Assembly: GCA_946811185.2 (NCBI GenBank)
Contig: OX328101.1
Location: 17,964,122-18,028,121, forward strand
Direction: 5' to 3'
Length of the DNA stretch: 64,000 bases
Source: Hippopus hippopus
Lineage: Eukaryota > Mollusca > Bivalvia > Cardiida > Cardiidae
The notes under the pieces are model-generated. The model was not told the origin of the DNA, searched no databases, and worked only from the letters and a program-made list of their open reading frames with translations. This document shows positions 8,061-18,984 of this stretch, in pieces (the stretch's first letter is position 1; every line of letters starts with the position of its first letter). Both the position numbers and the translations under genes were made by a program.

Positions 8061-8282
8061 AAGGATAAGGCACCCTAATGGGATTCGTGTAACATCGCCT
8101 TTCATCGCCGAAAAAAAAAAAAACGTACGGATTCGGCTAAGACTCGGGTAATCCGTAATCGATCGGCCGATACACCCTGGCTCCTCGCATCGATTATGGA
8201 TTACCCGAGTCTTAGCCGAATCCGTACGATTTCGGCGATGAAAGGCGATGTTACACGAATCCCATTAGGGTGCTCTATCCTT
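8061..8282. mobile_element. 222-bp fold-back MITE
   Basis: Arms of about 95 bases (8061-8155 and 8186-8282) are nearly perfect inverted repeats starting AAGGATA..GCACCCTAATGGG, broken by an A-run in the left arm. It sits 14 bases upstream of the start codon of the fucosyltransferase-like gene, so it may lie in that gene's 5' UTR or promoter. Confidence 0.85.
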
Positions 8283-8330
8283 AATATTTGTTGTTCTACC
8301 AGTGACTGGAAAATTGACCAATCAACCTTT

Positions 8331-8535
8331 AACTCTTAACTTGCTATATAACAGAAATAAAACCTTCAAGTCGATAGTAAAAACCCAAATATTGCTATTT
8401 CAATGTTACTTTTGGGCGGGAAATATCTTCCTATCGGACAGGGTAGATCAAGATCAGACTGCACGTTCTGTGCAGTCTGATCTTGATCCACACTGTCCGC
8501 AAAAGATCTTTGAGTCGCGCTTAGCAGACTAAGGG
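8331..8535. mobile_element. ~205-bp MITE with 'agatcaagatcagactgcac' palindrome
   Basis: Ends resemble TTAACTCTTA...CTAAGGGTT and an internal perfect palindrome around TTCTGTGCAGTCTGATCTTG (about 8446-8490). The same family is at 26729-26935 in opposite orientation, with fragments near 12145, 12580, 15445, 20870, 44575, 46510, 55320, 55640, 55830, 57240 and 62575. Confidence 0.8.
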
Positions 8536-9266
8536 TTGACAGATAGTCGGACTTTGATAATCGCCATATTTTAAAATGGTATGGATGAAATTGACCTTTC
8601 TCTCATACACATACTTTTTTAAAATTTGGCCGCTGTTGGGCCTTTAAATCACTAATCTACAACATTTTCGAGGTTTTTTGAAATACAATTGAGCCATGCT
8701 TTGTGAAAAGAGGGTTTAATGCATTTGCTAAAGTATCGATCCATATCAGTCTGCGCAGTCAGCGTAGGCTGACCTGGGCCGAAACGTTTTGCTATATTTG
8801 AATTTTCTGCATGTCAAAGAACTAATCTACAGCATGATTCAGTCCATTGTTTGACGTAATGGATTATATGGACCCATAAGTATATGATGACTTACATGGT
8901 ACGATGCATCAAGGAAATGCATTGGATCCTCTTTTGCCAGAGCATAACCCATTTAAAATCAAAGTTAATGCTCCACTGGAAAGGAATCTTTTAAAAAACC
9001 TGTATGTAGCTAGTACAATCAACATAAAAGAATTATTTCGAACAGGGGAAAATGACTTCTTTTAATGATACCGAAAACACCGTTAGAAAAGGAGCAATCG
9101 CTTGCTGTAACTATTGTTACAATATCCTGTTTGATCCTGGAACAACTACATAAAACTGGTTTTCACAGAAACGGACAAAAACATTGGCAAAGAATAATTT
9201 GCTTCAGTTAAAATCATGTCACACTATATGAATTATCCGATTTCCAGTAATCCTACATTAAAAATG
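8536..9266. other. Intergenic, no gene seen
   Basis: No frame of interest. A stretch near 8740-8780 resembles the 'cagtctgcgcagtc' core of the MITE at 56774-57004. Confidence 0.5.
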
Positions 9267-9281
9267 CCGAGCCCCGTTAGT

Positions 9282-11710
9282 CACCCTGGAGAGACCTTAC
9301 GTTCTTGCTCCAGATCAATGTTACTGCTCCTGTCAATTGAACGTACCCGCTCCAGGTAAAAACATGGCTGGGCCCTAGAATTTTGCTAGGTAAGCACCAA
9401 AACATACATCTTTGACAATCAGATGAATAGATGTGCAGTAGACGGTTGTCGCACGGAATGTCTGGGATGTCAGTGCATATATCTGTATTGTTCTTTTGGT
9501 GGTTGGTTGTTTCTTGAAGACGTTCAATCCGACAAACTTCCGTCAGCGACTATGATTTCTTGAAAATCAACACGCGGAAGTCATCAAAATCTTTGTTAAA
9601 CACACAAACACGAAGTTTGTGCTCTGCCAAGTGATTCATATATGCTTTATTCACCACAGTTCTAAACAAAAAATATACGATGTTCATTATCGAGCAACTT
9701 TCCGTCATTTTTTATAGGCAACGCTCCACGCTCCAAAACTCAGTAAAACGATCCAGCTCCTGAGTTGAAACAGAGTACGATATTATAAGCGATTGTCTAC
9801 GAGTTTAATCAAACAATTTGTCTTTTTGATCAATATGTATAACTGTCTGTCGGTCCGTCTTTCGGTCTTTCTGTCACTCAGGTTTCTTGTCCTGATTTTT
9901 GATGCTTTTAAAATGAAATTATCATTATATACATGAAGAGCTTGATGACAGACAGAATCATGCACAAGGTCCATAATTATCATAACTATCATGCATAAGA
10001 TCCATAACTATTATTTATAACTATCATCTTCGATATCGTCATCACAAGACCTCTCTTCGTTAATGTAAGTTAATAATAATTATCATCAACGAACAACCAA
10101 CCACATGCCTTGTCAGCTGCACAACTAAAAGCATCTAGTTATATCTAATACTATGATTTAAACATGTATAGATCTTTTCACACCTTTACATAGCTTACGA
10201 ATGTCGAATGACGAATTTGTTTCAAATTAACAAGCCATTTTTTGTGAAATACACTATATAGATGCATAGTTTCTGATTTTTTGCACGAAAACAGATCCGG
10301 TAAATTCTTAAATATTTTGGCACCAGAAAACGACATAGGCAAATAATGCAGTCCCAGATCAGCCGAGCTACCGAAGCTGGCGGTGATTGATCATGAGATT
10401 TCACTATTTGCGTGTAGTGTTACTATATATAAAGGGTAAAAAAAGGAATTAATGTGATTATCTACAGCAGGATTTTTTAAAGGTATTTTCATATTTTCAT
10501 ACTGAAAGAAATCATGTCGCAGACGACTTTTTATTTATTAGATACCCAAAGGATGAATACTTCGTACATTTAAAACGCTCACTTATAAATCATGTATGTT
10601 TTATTTTCAGATAACATGTGAAGACGATGGGGAAAAGGAAGAAGAAAACTATTTGGCTTAAGAAGCCAAAAAAGCGACCAAAGACATTTTATACTCCAAT
10701 AAGAAAAATCAAGTTGCAGAAAACAGTTTAAAATGTAACTAAAAGATACTTATCTCATTGGATAGAATACAATGTGAGAAAAGGAAAAAATGCCCAATGT
10801 TTTGCTTAGTATTCTACATCAGTTTATTTAAATTAGGAAATATTTGGAAAGAGTTAAAACATACAGATTTTACAGTAGGCTGTGTAAAATATGTTCACTA
10901 ACGACAACACCAAATAAGGATGACAATGTAATCTTAGAGATGTGGCTATGCCACAGTGTTGAACACTGCACTTGTTCTTTTGGGGTGTATTATATTCCTG
11001 TAGAATTTACTATTTAGCATCAAACTAATTATACATAAACCGATGTCTATAGATGTTCAACTGATTTGGAATATATAGTTGGTCGTTCATAATGACAATT
11101 ATTGCTAATATCAACGATGACGAACCTATGACTGTGACCACGATAATTAATATAAAATCTTGACCAAAATGACAAAATTGTTTACTGTAACACGAAGACT
11201 TACGCTGACCGTTTTTCAACTCAGTATCTGGATCGTCGTATTGAATTCAGGAGCATGTTACATTGCAATGCAAAAATGGCAAAATATCGCTTTATAATTG
11301 CAATGTAATTTTTTTCGGTTTATAGTTGTGAGGAATAATCATTATACAGGTCATCTGACACGGTACACACTTCAGAATACCGAGTATATATGTTTTACAA
11401 AGGTTTTTGGAGACTCCAAGTATTGATTTTCCAGAAATCGTAGTCGCCGACGGAAGTTGTCGGATTAAACGTCTTCAACAAACGATTAACCATCAAAAGA
11501 ACTACAGATTAACGTGTACTGACATCCTAGACATTCCGTGCGACAACCTTCAACTGCATATCTATTCATTAACATGTAAAAACTTATGTTTCTGTGCATA
11601 CCTTGCAAAATCTTATGGGCGCGGCCATGTTTTTACCTGGAGCGGGTACGTTCAATTGGCAGGAGCAGTAACGTTGATCTGGAGCAAGAACGTAAGGTCT
11701 CTCCAGGGTG
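9282..11710. mobile_element. 2,429-bp element with CAC termini, ~330-bp inverted repeats and 5-bp target duplication (Transib/RAG-like signature)
   Basis: Ends CACCCTGGAGAGACCTTACG (9282) and its inverted copy (to 11710). The inverted repeats extend with mismatches to about 9610 and 11385. TTAGT at 9277-9281 is repeated at 11711-11715, and removing one copy plus the element restores a continuous SINE head, so both boundaries are exact. A 5-bp duplication and terminal CAC trinucleotide are hallmarks of the Transib/ProtoRAG superfamily. No transposase is present, so the element is non-autonomous. The interior (9611-11384) holds an acceptor-like site with a small basic frame (10627-10731) and an antisense 64-codon frame with a membrane-like segment (11025-11219). 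Frames within the repeats (for example 11407-11733) are not genes. TIRs this long are unusual for Transib. Confidence 0.7.
10627..10731 (+). CDS. Candidate terminal exon for a 34-aa highly basic peptide
   Basis: A polypyrimidine tract and AG (TGTTTTATTTTCAG, ending 10610) precede an ATG at 10627. The frame reads MGKRKKKTIWLKKPKKRPKT... to TAA at 10729-10731, with about 16 K/R in 34 residues and an obvious nuclear/nucleolar localisation character. It lies in the middle of the 2.4-kb inverted-repeat element on the + strand. If the acceptor is used, the exon belongs to a longer transcript with its 5' exon unknown; the frame is also open some codons upstream of the ATG. It could be a captured host exon or a relic. 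Low confidence because such frames arise by chance. Confidence 0.25.
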   Translation: MGKRKKKTIWLKKPKKRPKTFYTPIRKIKLQKTV

Positions 11711-12144
11711 TTAGTTCAGTCGGTAGCGTGTAGAACCTGAAAACAGGGGGTCGTGGGTTCGATTCCTGGCTCGGCCAATTTCTTTCCGAGGATTGATGAT
11801 AGTCATTCCGACAGGATTCATTCCTCTCCCACTGCTGACCATTGTTTCAACGATGTTTATGTGGGAAAGCAGCCAGTGGCTTGGAACGAGAATTGTGCGG
11901 AGTACTGTTAAAAGAAACTCCAGGAAAGCATGGATAGATGCACTGGCCGCCGCGATATAACTGAAATAATGCTGAAAACGGCGTTACACACCATACAATC
12001 AACCAATCAACATTAAAAAATACAATAACCTACACAAAGTAAAAAGCAGTGACGTGTTCGGACCACTTTGACCACCATTTTGTCTGAAATAAAAAAGAAT
12101 ATATTGAGGTATTTATCAACCCTGTCAAGGCCATAGGCGAAAAC

Positions 12145-12640
12145 ATCGTCTTTTGCGGACAATATAGATTAAGATCAGACTGCACATTCTGTACAGTCAG
12201 ATATTCGATCTACATGTATACCTTCCGCTCGTTCAATAAAGCCCATAAGATGAAACTTTTTGTTAGACAAAGTGGAACATACATACATACATACATACAT
12301 ATATACATACATACATACATACGCACAAACACACGGACAAGTGTAACACTATATGTCCCCCCAATTTTAATGGCAGGGGCATAAAAAATACCGAGTTTCC
12401 GTAAATTTTATTTTCAGCCCTCGAAAGTGGTCGATTTCGTATGTTTGGTGGTGAGAGAGTTAACCCTTCTCCTGGCAAATAACAATTCCTGACCATTACA
12501 AAACTAGATGTCGTCAATTTCCTTGGCATTGGAACGGCTTCACATGATCAAAACTTCTGGTAAAACAGCGGAGAGTGTAAAGCAAGATCAGACTGCACGT
12601 GCAGGCTGATCTTGCTTTACACTCTCCGCAAAACACATCC
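12145..12640. repeat. MITE fragments and an (ACAT)n microsatellite
   Basis: Two fragments of the 'agatcagactgcac' MITE family at about 12145-12225 and 12564-12640 (the second a short perfect palindrome around GCACGTGCAGG). Between them (CATA)n occupies about 12281-12322. No gene; an antisense frame here is the translated microsatellite. Confidence 0.7.
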
Positions 12641-13626
12641 ACAGTCGCGAGCGGCAGGAGAAGACTTAATACAAAACCGCGTGACAGCTGGCAAAAATTC
12701 GTAAACCATTCTGATACCCATCTATAAACACACAAACGCAAAAACATGTATGTAAATGATCAGTCCACGTATACAAACAGCATTGAAATATGGTCATCTA
12801 TGGATACGTAAATTTGTTCAGCCTAACACGCTATACGACCCTTAGTGTTGACGAGCCTGAGGGATATGTAATAATTCTTTTAACCACAAAATTTTCTATC
12901 CTTTCAAAGACAAATCAAATCGTTTGAGCCTTGCTCAAGTTTAACTAACTATAATCGTCTGCAATTACTTTCAATTTCGATGGATCTAATGTAGAGTTAA
13001 TCCACAGACATAACAAAGCTTGGATTTAAAGTTTTACCGTTTGTGGACGTCATTTTGCATCTTAGAAAATACTACTTTTAAAACTTTGCTCGGAAGGAAC
13101 ATTTTTTTCTTCTTTGCATAAATGTTCTCACATATATTTATATAATAAAGATAAATTCAGATGGATTACCCACGGTTTTTATTAAATTGATGTTTTTAGA
13201 CTTGGCCGAAGCAAAGTTGTCCCGGGGGCAAACGTTCCGGGGGTAGTGAAATTGTCCGTTGTTACAATAACAGCTTAACGGGCTAATCTCATTTTCATTT
13301 TCATACCGACTTAGATTTGTACAATCCCAATTCCGACTTTTTTCCGAGTTTTACTTTTGCGTTAATGGCTCGAAAATAAAACACCCGGTCTACAATTCTA
13401 TTTCATTCTGTTGTCTAAAATAAGAGCACCATGTGCGGGCGCCAACGTTCGATTGCAGTTGCTGTTAGAAATAGAATGATTTTCACTGAAAATTCTATGT
13501 CGAAAAAGGGGCCTAACTGTGACAAAAGATTTTAATGGTTACCTGCCCCTCTTGTATGGGTTCATCATTTGAAAGTTGACAACTAGTTTGAGGTAAATAT
13601 CTGAGTAAGGACAGAGATATTATAAA

Positions 13627-13997
13627 TTATTATACTGCAAAGAAATTTCTCGTGATCTGATTGGATAATATGCCCCGAACATATATGTCATGTACACTGG
13701 CAAATCCAACGTAAAAGCAGTTTCCCTTTCGGGAGTCCCGTATACATGACTACACTTTCAACACAACATCCAAAATGGCGGCGTCGATCAAGATTAACAT
13801 CAAGATTATGCACCAAACTGCACGTTTTACCAAGGTTTCAGTGACGTCAGTTCCCAGTGACGTCAGTTTTCATTGAAATGGGGCACTCAGGCGGGAAATT
13901 CTGCTTCGTCAGCGTACTCAATTTTTGAAACAAAAAAAAAAAACAGGTAAATTTCGCTTAACACACGTTGGAATGGTAAAACTTTGCAGTATAATAA
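13627..13997. mobile_element. 371-bp MITE carrying two CRE palindromes
   Basis: Terminal inverted repeat TTATTATACTGCAAAG at 13627-13642 and its complement at 13982-13997. The interior has CAAAATGGCGGCGTCG (YY1-like AAAATGGCGG, about 13771-13786) and two CREs. It lies four bases from the palindromic repeat at 14002-14145. Confidence 0.7.
13842..13865. promoter_or_regulatory. Two perfect CRE/ATF sites 16 bases apart
   Basis: TGACGTCA at 13842-13849 and again at 13858-13865, both inside the MITE at 13627-13997. Direct repeat of the surrounding bases (AGTGACGTCAGTT) suggests local duplication. Confidence 0.55.
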
Positions 13998-14001
13998 ATT
14001 C

Positions 14002-14145
14002 GTTGTACGGTCAGTTGGTAGGGGTCTTGGAAACTTGTTCACGGCTGTGGTGAATCATGTCGCCACCTCGCCTTCGGCTCGGGGCGACATGATTCATCAC
14101 AGCCATAAACAAGTTTCCAAGTCCCCTGCCACCTGACCGTACAAC
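14002..14145. mobile_element. 144-bp palindromic repeat
   Basis: GTTGTACGGTCAG... and its complement ending at 14145 pair almost end to end (about 65-base arms), centre CCTCGCCTTCGGCTCGGG. Non-coding fold-back element. It lies directly before the acidic-repeat segment. Confidence 0.8.
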
Positions 14146-14150
14146 TAATA

Positions 14151-14384
14151 GTGTCCATGTTTTTGCACTATGACGACGACGCAGGCGATGATGACAGCGG
14201 CGCAGACGACGACAGGATATGGCAATACCTCGACGTTTCTTCGAAAACATCCGAGCCAAAAATAGCCTCTAAACCAAAACAACATTCCGTATTCAAGAAA
14301 AATACCGTAGTTGGATCATTGCCAGACAAACATTTTTTGTTGAATCATGACTGCCCGATTACGACCATTTTTTTATCGAATTGA
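14151..14384 (+). CDS. Frame with acidic D-rich start (upstream copy of a duplicated segment)
   Basis: The frame reads HYDDDAGDDDSGADDDRIWQYLDVSS and continues to a stop at 14384. DNA from about 14195 to 14265 (GACGACGACAGGA..., 'cgacgtttcttcgaa', 'ccaaaaatagcc') is repeated in altered form at about 14712-14780 after the second D-rich run. The pair looks like an expanded simple coding repeat that was duplicated. No family recognised; whether it is translated is unknown. The ATG is part of the start region next to the palindrome, so it may be an exon fragment or chance. Confidence 0.25.
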   Translation: MSMFLHYDDDAGDDDSGADDDRIWQYLDVSSKTSEPKIASKPKQHSVFKKNTVVGSLPDKHFLLNHDCPITTIFLSN

Positions 14385-14538
14385 ATGTTTTTTTTTTCAA
14401 TTCAAACTGAAGTCACTGAAATGAGGAACAGCCAAACTATTTCAGAGGTAACAATTCAAATGGTAAATTATTTATGCCATTCTCCTGTGATTTCATAATA
14501 CTGGTCTGACTTTCTTTTGTCAAGAATAATTTTGCATC

Positions 14539-14775
14539 TTGACAACATCAAAATCCGAGTACATAGACGAGAGCGATGCAGACCTCTCAGACGAGAACGA
14601 CGCAGATCTCGCAGACGACGACGCAAACTGCACAGACAACGACGCAGACCTAGCAGACGACGATGCAGACCTCACAGACGACGACGCAGATCTCGCAGAC
14701 GACGACGCAGATCTCACAGACGACGACAGGACAATGACAGTACATCGACATTTTCTTCGAATAAAGCCAAACTAA
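14539..14775 (+). CDS. Acidic repeat frame: ADL(T/A)DDD heptads
   Basis: 78 codons. After a short ordinary N-terminus the frame consists of 21-bp units encoding ADLTDDD/ADLADDD (about residues 10-55), then an unrelated basic tail ending at 14775. The other frames of the same DNA give R-rich or S/A-rich repeats, so the base-level repeat, not the protein, may be what is expanded. If expressed it would be an extremely acidic, calcium-binding-like peptide; such D-rich repeats occur in mollusc biomineral proteins, but there is no signal peptide here. Confidence 0.25.
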   Translation: MTTSKSEYIDESDADLSDENDADLADDDANCTDNDADLADDDADLTDDDADLADDDADLTDDDRTMTVHRHFLRIKPN

Positions 14776-16151
14776 AAATATGCTAAGGTATTGAAATGAT
14801 CAACAAAGCAAAGAGAGTGGAAACAAGAAATATCTTTAAAAAAGATAGACGACGTAAGAGGTACTGAATGAATATTAAAACTCTTTTGTGGCTCAATATG
14901 AAGTTAAAAAAATTGAAAAGTAGCCTGTCGAGCAATTGCCTCTTTTTCCTCACCGATTTTAATGTTGTTGAAAAGTAGTATTGGGTTATTGGATCCATGA
15001 CGCTTATGAAAATATTAAACATCCAAATAGACCAAGAAAAGGACCATTCTCTACTACATTAATTTTGTTTTGGTATGAACAAAGGCCAAGGGGCACCGAT
15101 TAGCGGTAGCAGTGCTTGTAAATGGTTGTTTCATCAATGTGCAAGAAAATATGGCAGCATTGGCCCGCCGAATAAACATGTGCGCATTTTTCACCAATCG
15201 CATATTACCTTCTATTCATCTTTTATCAGTATCAAAAAGTAGGTCAAAAGCCAGCACATTCATCTACGCCGAAAAAGAGCAATTACTTGCTACAAGCAAT
15301 CGTCCCTTTTACCACAAATTTAGCGTACCATCAAATTGTTTTTCTTTTCCTTCAAATATTTCTCCCTTTAGTAACTTACAATAAGCTTCCGGTAGTTTTC
15401 AACCATTAAGCTGCCCAGTTCGTGTGTTTTTGCGTACAATGTCGATCAAGATCAGACTGCACAGAACGTGTCGGATATGGTGAGATATTTCCGGCAAAAT
15501 CAAATTTGAAGTAATTGTTTTGGGGTGTCTATAGGTGACTAAAATTTTTCATTTGATATATTTAGCAGTTAAAAGGGTTAAATTAGCCCTCATAGTTTTA
15601 GCTGAAAGTGTTGGTAGAATTCTTCAAATAAAAAAAAAGATATCAAAAATTTTTCCGCTTCAAGATCTTGCTCTTGCAAGAAAATAAACAAAAATAATGA
15701 TAATAATAATAAAAAAAAAAAGACAAAAAAGACAAGCTTACTTGAAAATCTCCGTTCTTGATGTCTCGCGCGGCGTAATAGTAACAACAGCAATATCGAA
15801 AACAGCATGTTTATCGTTTTACAAAGGATACACTGCCAAAGGTGTTTTTGACCCTTTTGGCCTCAGAAAAGCGAATTAATTTTTTTTTCAGTCGATGAAA
15901 AAGACAAAGGTATTCAGTATAAAGGTTTTAGAGTCTAAAAAAAAATAATGCAAAAATACATTGGATAGAAAAGCTCCAAGATCAGACTTCCGTTTGAACG
16001 CTACCCGCCCAACCTGACAGAAAATTCTATTGGGATATAGGGGGCGACCAGGCGAAGTAATAACCAATACAATAATGTTGTATCTATTCATTCACATAGG
16101 TAAATGTCTAAAAGGAAGGATCTGACATACGTTGGCGTTTGAGATAAGATT
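14776..16151. other. Intergenic, no gene supported
   Basis: A 90-codon frame at 15112-15384 and several antisense frames lack family features. A fragment of the 'agatcagactgcac' MITE lies near 15444-15475, and an A-rich, low-complexity run near 15690-15735. Confidence 0.5.
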
Positions 16152-16376
16152 TGATTAACCCAACAAAATTTCGACTTGTCCAAATCCAAAGCATTTACAG
16201 ACGACAAGTGATATATGGCTGGTGAAAACGGTGAAAATTGTCTTAGAAAGGATTGAAAACATTTTGGGAAAAGGAGAAAATGCTGGTTACTAGCATTTTC
16301 TCCATTTCCCAAAACGTTTTCAAAAGCCTTCCTTCTCAAGGTCGTTGAAAACTCGGGATTGTGTTGCAAAGAGTTA
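16152..16376. mobile_element. Palindromic 225-bp MITE family copy
   Basis: Hairpin core AAGGAGAAAATGCTGGTTAC at about 16273-16292 with its complement, outer motifs 'cgacttgtccaaat', 'aaagcatttacagacgac' and 'ggtcgttgaaaactcggg'. See the complete copy at 63270-63497 for the family layout. Confidence 0.75.
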
Positions 16377-16428
16377 AGTTTTTTTTCCATAGCCAAGGAA
16401 TATCAGATTCTTCTTTAAACATAGACTA

Positions 16429-17107
16429 TGGTGGCATATTTCTGCCACGAGATACGGGATAACTGGCATGATAATTTTAGAAAACTATCGCGATAAATCA
16501 AAGTTTCCTGGAAATTTTATCTAGACAGTGAAAAGTTTCCTGAAAAAAATATCACGATAAGCTTTATCACCTAGAAAATTTTACATTGATCAGTAAATAT
16601 TTTAACGCAAAATTTCTCAATCGTGCACGAAGCTGACATTCGAGATAAAATTATGGTGATAGTTCCACAGTGTCTCGATATCTATAAATAGAAAATTCAC
16701 AATTCGAATGAACTCGGTAGTTTTTGACCTAACAAGATGGCAGTAAATAAATATTCGAATTATTTAATATATGTGGCCTAATTGGATAATTTTGACCACA
16801 CTTGAAATAAACAGAAGTCCGTTAAACACAAAGACGATTAACTTTAAACCATTCAGGGTAAAGGAGAATTCATCAGGTTAGAGACGAGGATGTTTCGAAA
16901 CCGTATCTAATTATAGATATCGTGAATGTCAGTTGTGGGCACGAAAGCAAAAAAATATCATGATAACAGTTAGAATTATCGCGATATTTTTATCGTGAAA
17001 CTCTTTATTATCTAGATAATATTTCCAGGAAAGATTGCTTTATTACGGCACTTCTCTTAAATTATCGCAATAGCTATGTCGCACCTCGTGGCAGAAATAT
17101 GCCACCA
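16429..17107. mobile_element. 679-bp TA-flanked MITE (copy 2)
   Basis: Same TGGTGGCATATTTCTGCCAC termini, flanked by TA (16427-16428, 17108-17109), and co-linear with the element at 5216-5883, including the internal 'gaagctgacattcgag' and 'gaatgtcagttgtgggcacg' motifs. Small indels separate the copies. Confidence 0.85.
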
Positions 17108-18040
17108 TAATAGACATAAGTGCACATCATGAATTACAGGTAAAATGATATGATCGATGTACTCATACATGCATTCATGAATGACAATAACGCATTTCTT
17201 GGACAAGAGTTTATGCTTCCTAGGGATACCAATAACTTTAAATAAGCTGACATTACTTTTTGATTTTAAATCTAACAAATTCGTATTAGACATGTATAAC
17301 ATGAGGTTGAGGTCGGAGTTGGAAATCGGACTTCGTAACTTTCTCAGGGGTTGTATCAAAATTGACAAAACCATCATTATCCGTTGTCGAATGGGGCCAA
17401 ATACCTTTCATTAATACCTAGAAGAAAGTAATCATTAAAAAAAAAAAACAACCTTTTTATCAAGAAAAACGAAGAAATCTTTAAAATCAGGGGATTCGAT
17501 TGCTGTGTAAGGCCAAATAACTTAGAATTAAAAAAATATTAGGTTCTGATTATGTCGCTGCAGGTGCGGCAACACTATATTTTTATTTCCATGGGAATTA
17601 AGCCTGTATGGTTCTTCGCGACAGGTGTTTATCCAGTTTGTTTTATCGTCAAACTATCTTAAACGAAAGTTCACACAACTTAGAGTAAAAATTAGCTAGA
17701 TCTACTCAAAGTGTGTAGTATTCCTAAAAAAGGTCCATTTTTGGTTATCCTTCCAAATCAATACTAGTATTGCTTGAAATCCGATTCGAGTGAACAAGTC
17801 GTTCCGATGGTAGGCCTACATAATCACAAGTCATGCGATTTTCCTTTTGTTTTAAACATAGCTCGGAAAATCAAGTGATCTTCGCTGATAGCAAAGTACG
17901 GGCAATGTTAGCCAATTTCATCAGGACTGTAAAGTATTTTTCGGCCTTACAATTCGCGGCGACCTTGATGCTACGTACCAATATTTTCTCGTTTTATTAG
18001 AGACAGATTTACCCGAAATTAAAGATTAACCTCTACAGTC
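17108..18040. other. Intergenic with an undefined repeat
   Basis: GTGCGGCAACACTATATTTT near 17565 and TTCGCGGCGACCTTGATG near 17950 resemble the pair near 32290 and 32842, so about 17556-17998 may be an undefined repeat family. No gene. Confidence 0.35.
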
Positions 18041-18420
18041 AAAACATGAGGGTCATTGGCCCTAAAATGCTCATCTGAGTAAAGTCATCTAAAGTTGATA
18101 AAACTGAAGAGATCCTGGTTTTAATTATGTGAAACACACAAGTGTAAGTTACCTACTTTTTGCCCCAACATGGCCCAATTTCAATCTTGTCCAAGATGTC
18201 ATCAAGATAAACATTCTGACCGACCTTCATGAGTATCAGGCTAAAAATGTGGCCTCTACGGTGCACACAAGGATTTTCTAAGAGTGGCCCAGAGACTATT
18301 TTTTGACCAAACATGACCCAATTTCGAACTTGTCAGAGATATCACCAAGATAAAGATTCTGGCCATGTTTCAAGAGTATCAGGCTGAAAATGTGGCCTCT
18401 AGACATTCCGAAGTTTATGA
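18041..18420. repeat. Partial 'gtgacctag'-type tandem-repeat element
   Basis: Starts with an end like AGGGTCATTGGCCCTAAAAT (compare 51906 on) and contains two-plus units with 'aacatgacccaatttcgaac', 'gagtatcaggctgaaaatg' and 'gtggcctctag', the same unit as the 144-bp array at 51940-53210. Truncated, no right end. Confidence 0.75.
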
Positions 18421-18527
18421 TTGCTAATAACTCTGAAGAAAAATAATAAATACTATATAGCCGGTTAGACCTTTGGACAGTGACACAACCAATAGTAAAT
18501 GGGTTGCCTGTAGATGTCCCTTCAAAT

Positions 18528-18725
18528 GGATCCGTAATCACAAACCATTCTTAAGAACAGTCTTAGTCTTATTCTCCTAGATTTTCTAAATTTGAGTGTA
18601 ACACAACTTCTGATTGGCTAAACCAAATGGTTTAGCCAATCGGAAGTTGTGTTTCTTTTAAATTTAAAAAATTGTGGAGAATAAGACAGAGAACGTTCTC
18701 AGGAATGGTTGGTGAATACGGACCC
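18528..18725. mobile_element. 198-bp palindromic MITE (copy 1)
   Basis: Ends GGATCCGTAATCAC / GGTGAATACGGACC, core TGGCTAAACCAAATGGTTTA at about 18616-18635, arms with 'gtcttattctcc' and 'ggagaataagac'. A second copy lies at 40802-40999 and a degraded half near 48540-48660. Confidence 0.85.
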
Positions 18726-18984
18726 AGATTTTTAGTTACGAAGGCTTTACCATAAACTTCACAGCTGAAAGCTTTCTTGCCTAGGTGTACTAGACTTTTG
18801 TGGCGTCTTTTTCCGTATCAAGTAGCAACTTGCTCTGCGCAATAAAGACACCTCATGGAAAGTGTAATAGTGCCCGGCCCATGCGTTATCTGGGTGTGGA
18901 ATTTCTGGCAGTATGATTTTGTGCAAAAGTTGCACTCGAATCTCTTTCTTTGAGGCATCTGTAAATACCGTATGCAAACATACA

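Larger units (their letters stand above)
9267..12005 (+). mobile_element. tRNA-derived SINE, split by a 2.4-kb insertion
   Basis: The left piece GCCGAGCCCCG (about 9266-9276) and the right piece starting TTAGTTCAGTCGGTAGCG (11711 on) join into a tRNA-like head with A-box (GTTCAGTCGGTAG) and B-box (GGTTCGATTCC, near 11758) and a matched acceptor stem (GCCGAGCC with GGCTCGGC). The body has 'ccgaggattgatgatagtca' and the tail 'ataactgaaataatgctgaa', shared with copies near 24867, 30925, 31580 and 33337. It resembles tRNA-headed SINEs known from bivalves. Confidence 0.8.

Noticed and set aside
11407..11733. 108-codon frame
   Set aside because: Lies within the right inverted repeat of the 2.4-kb element and runs into the SINE; the left inverted repeat has lost the frame.
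14517..14786. Arginine-rich 89-aa frame
   Set aside because: Alternative frame of the same GAC/AGA repeat as the D-rich frame; no independent support.
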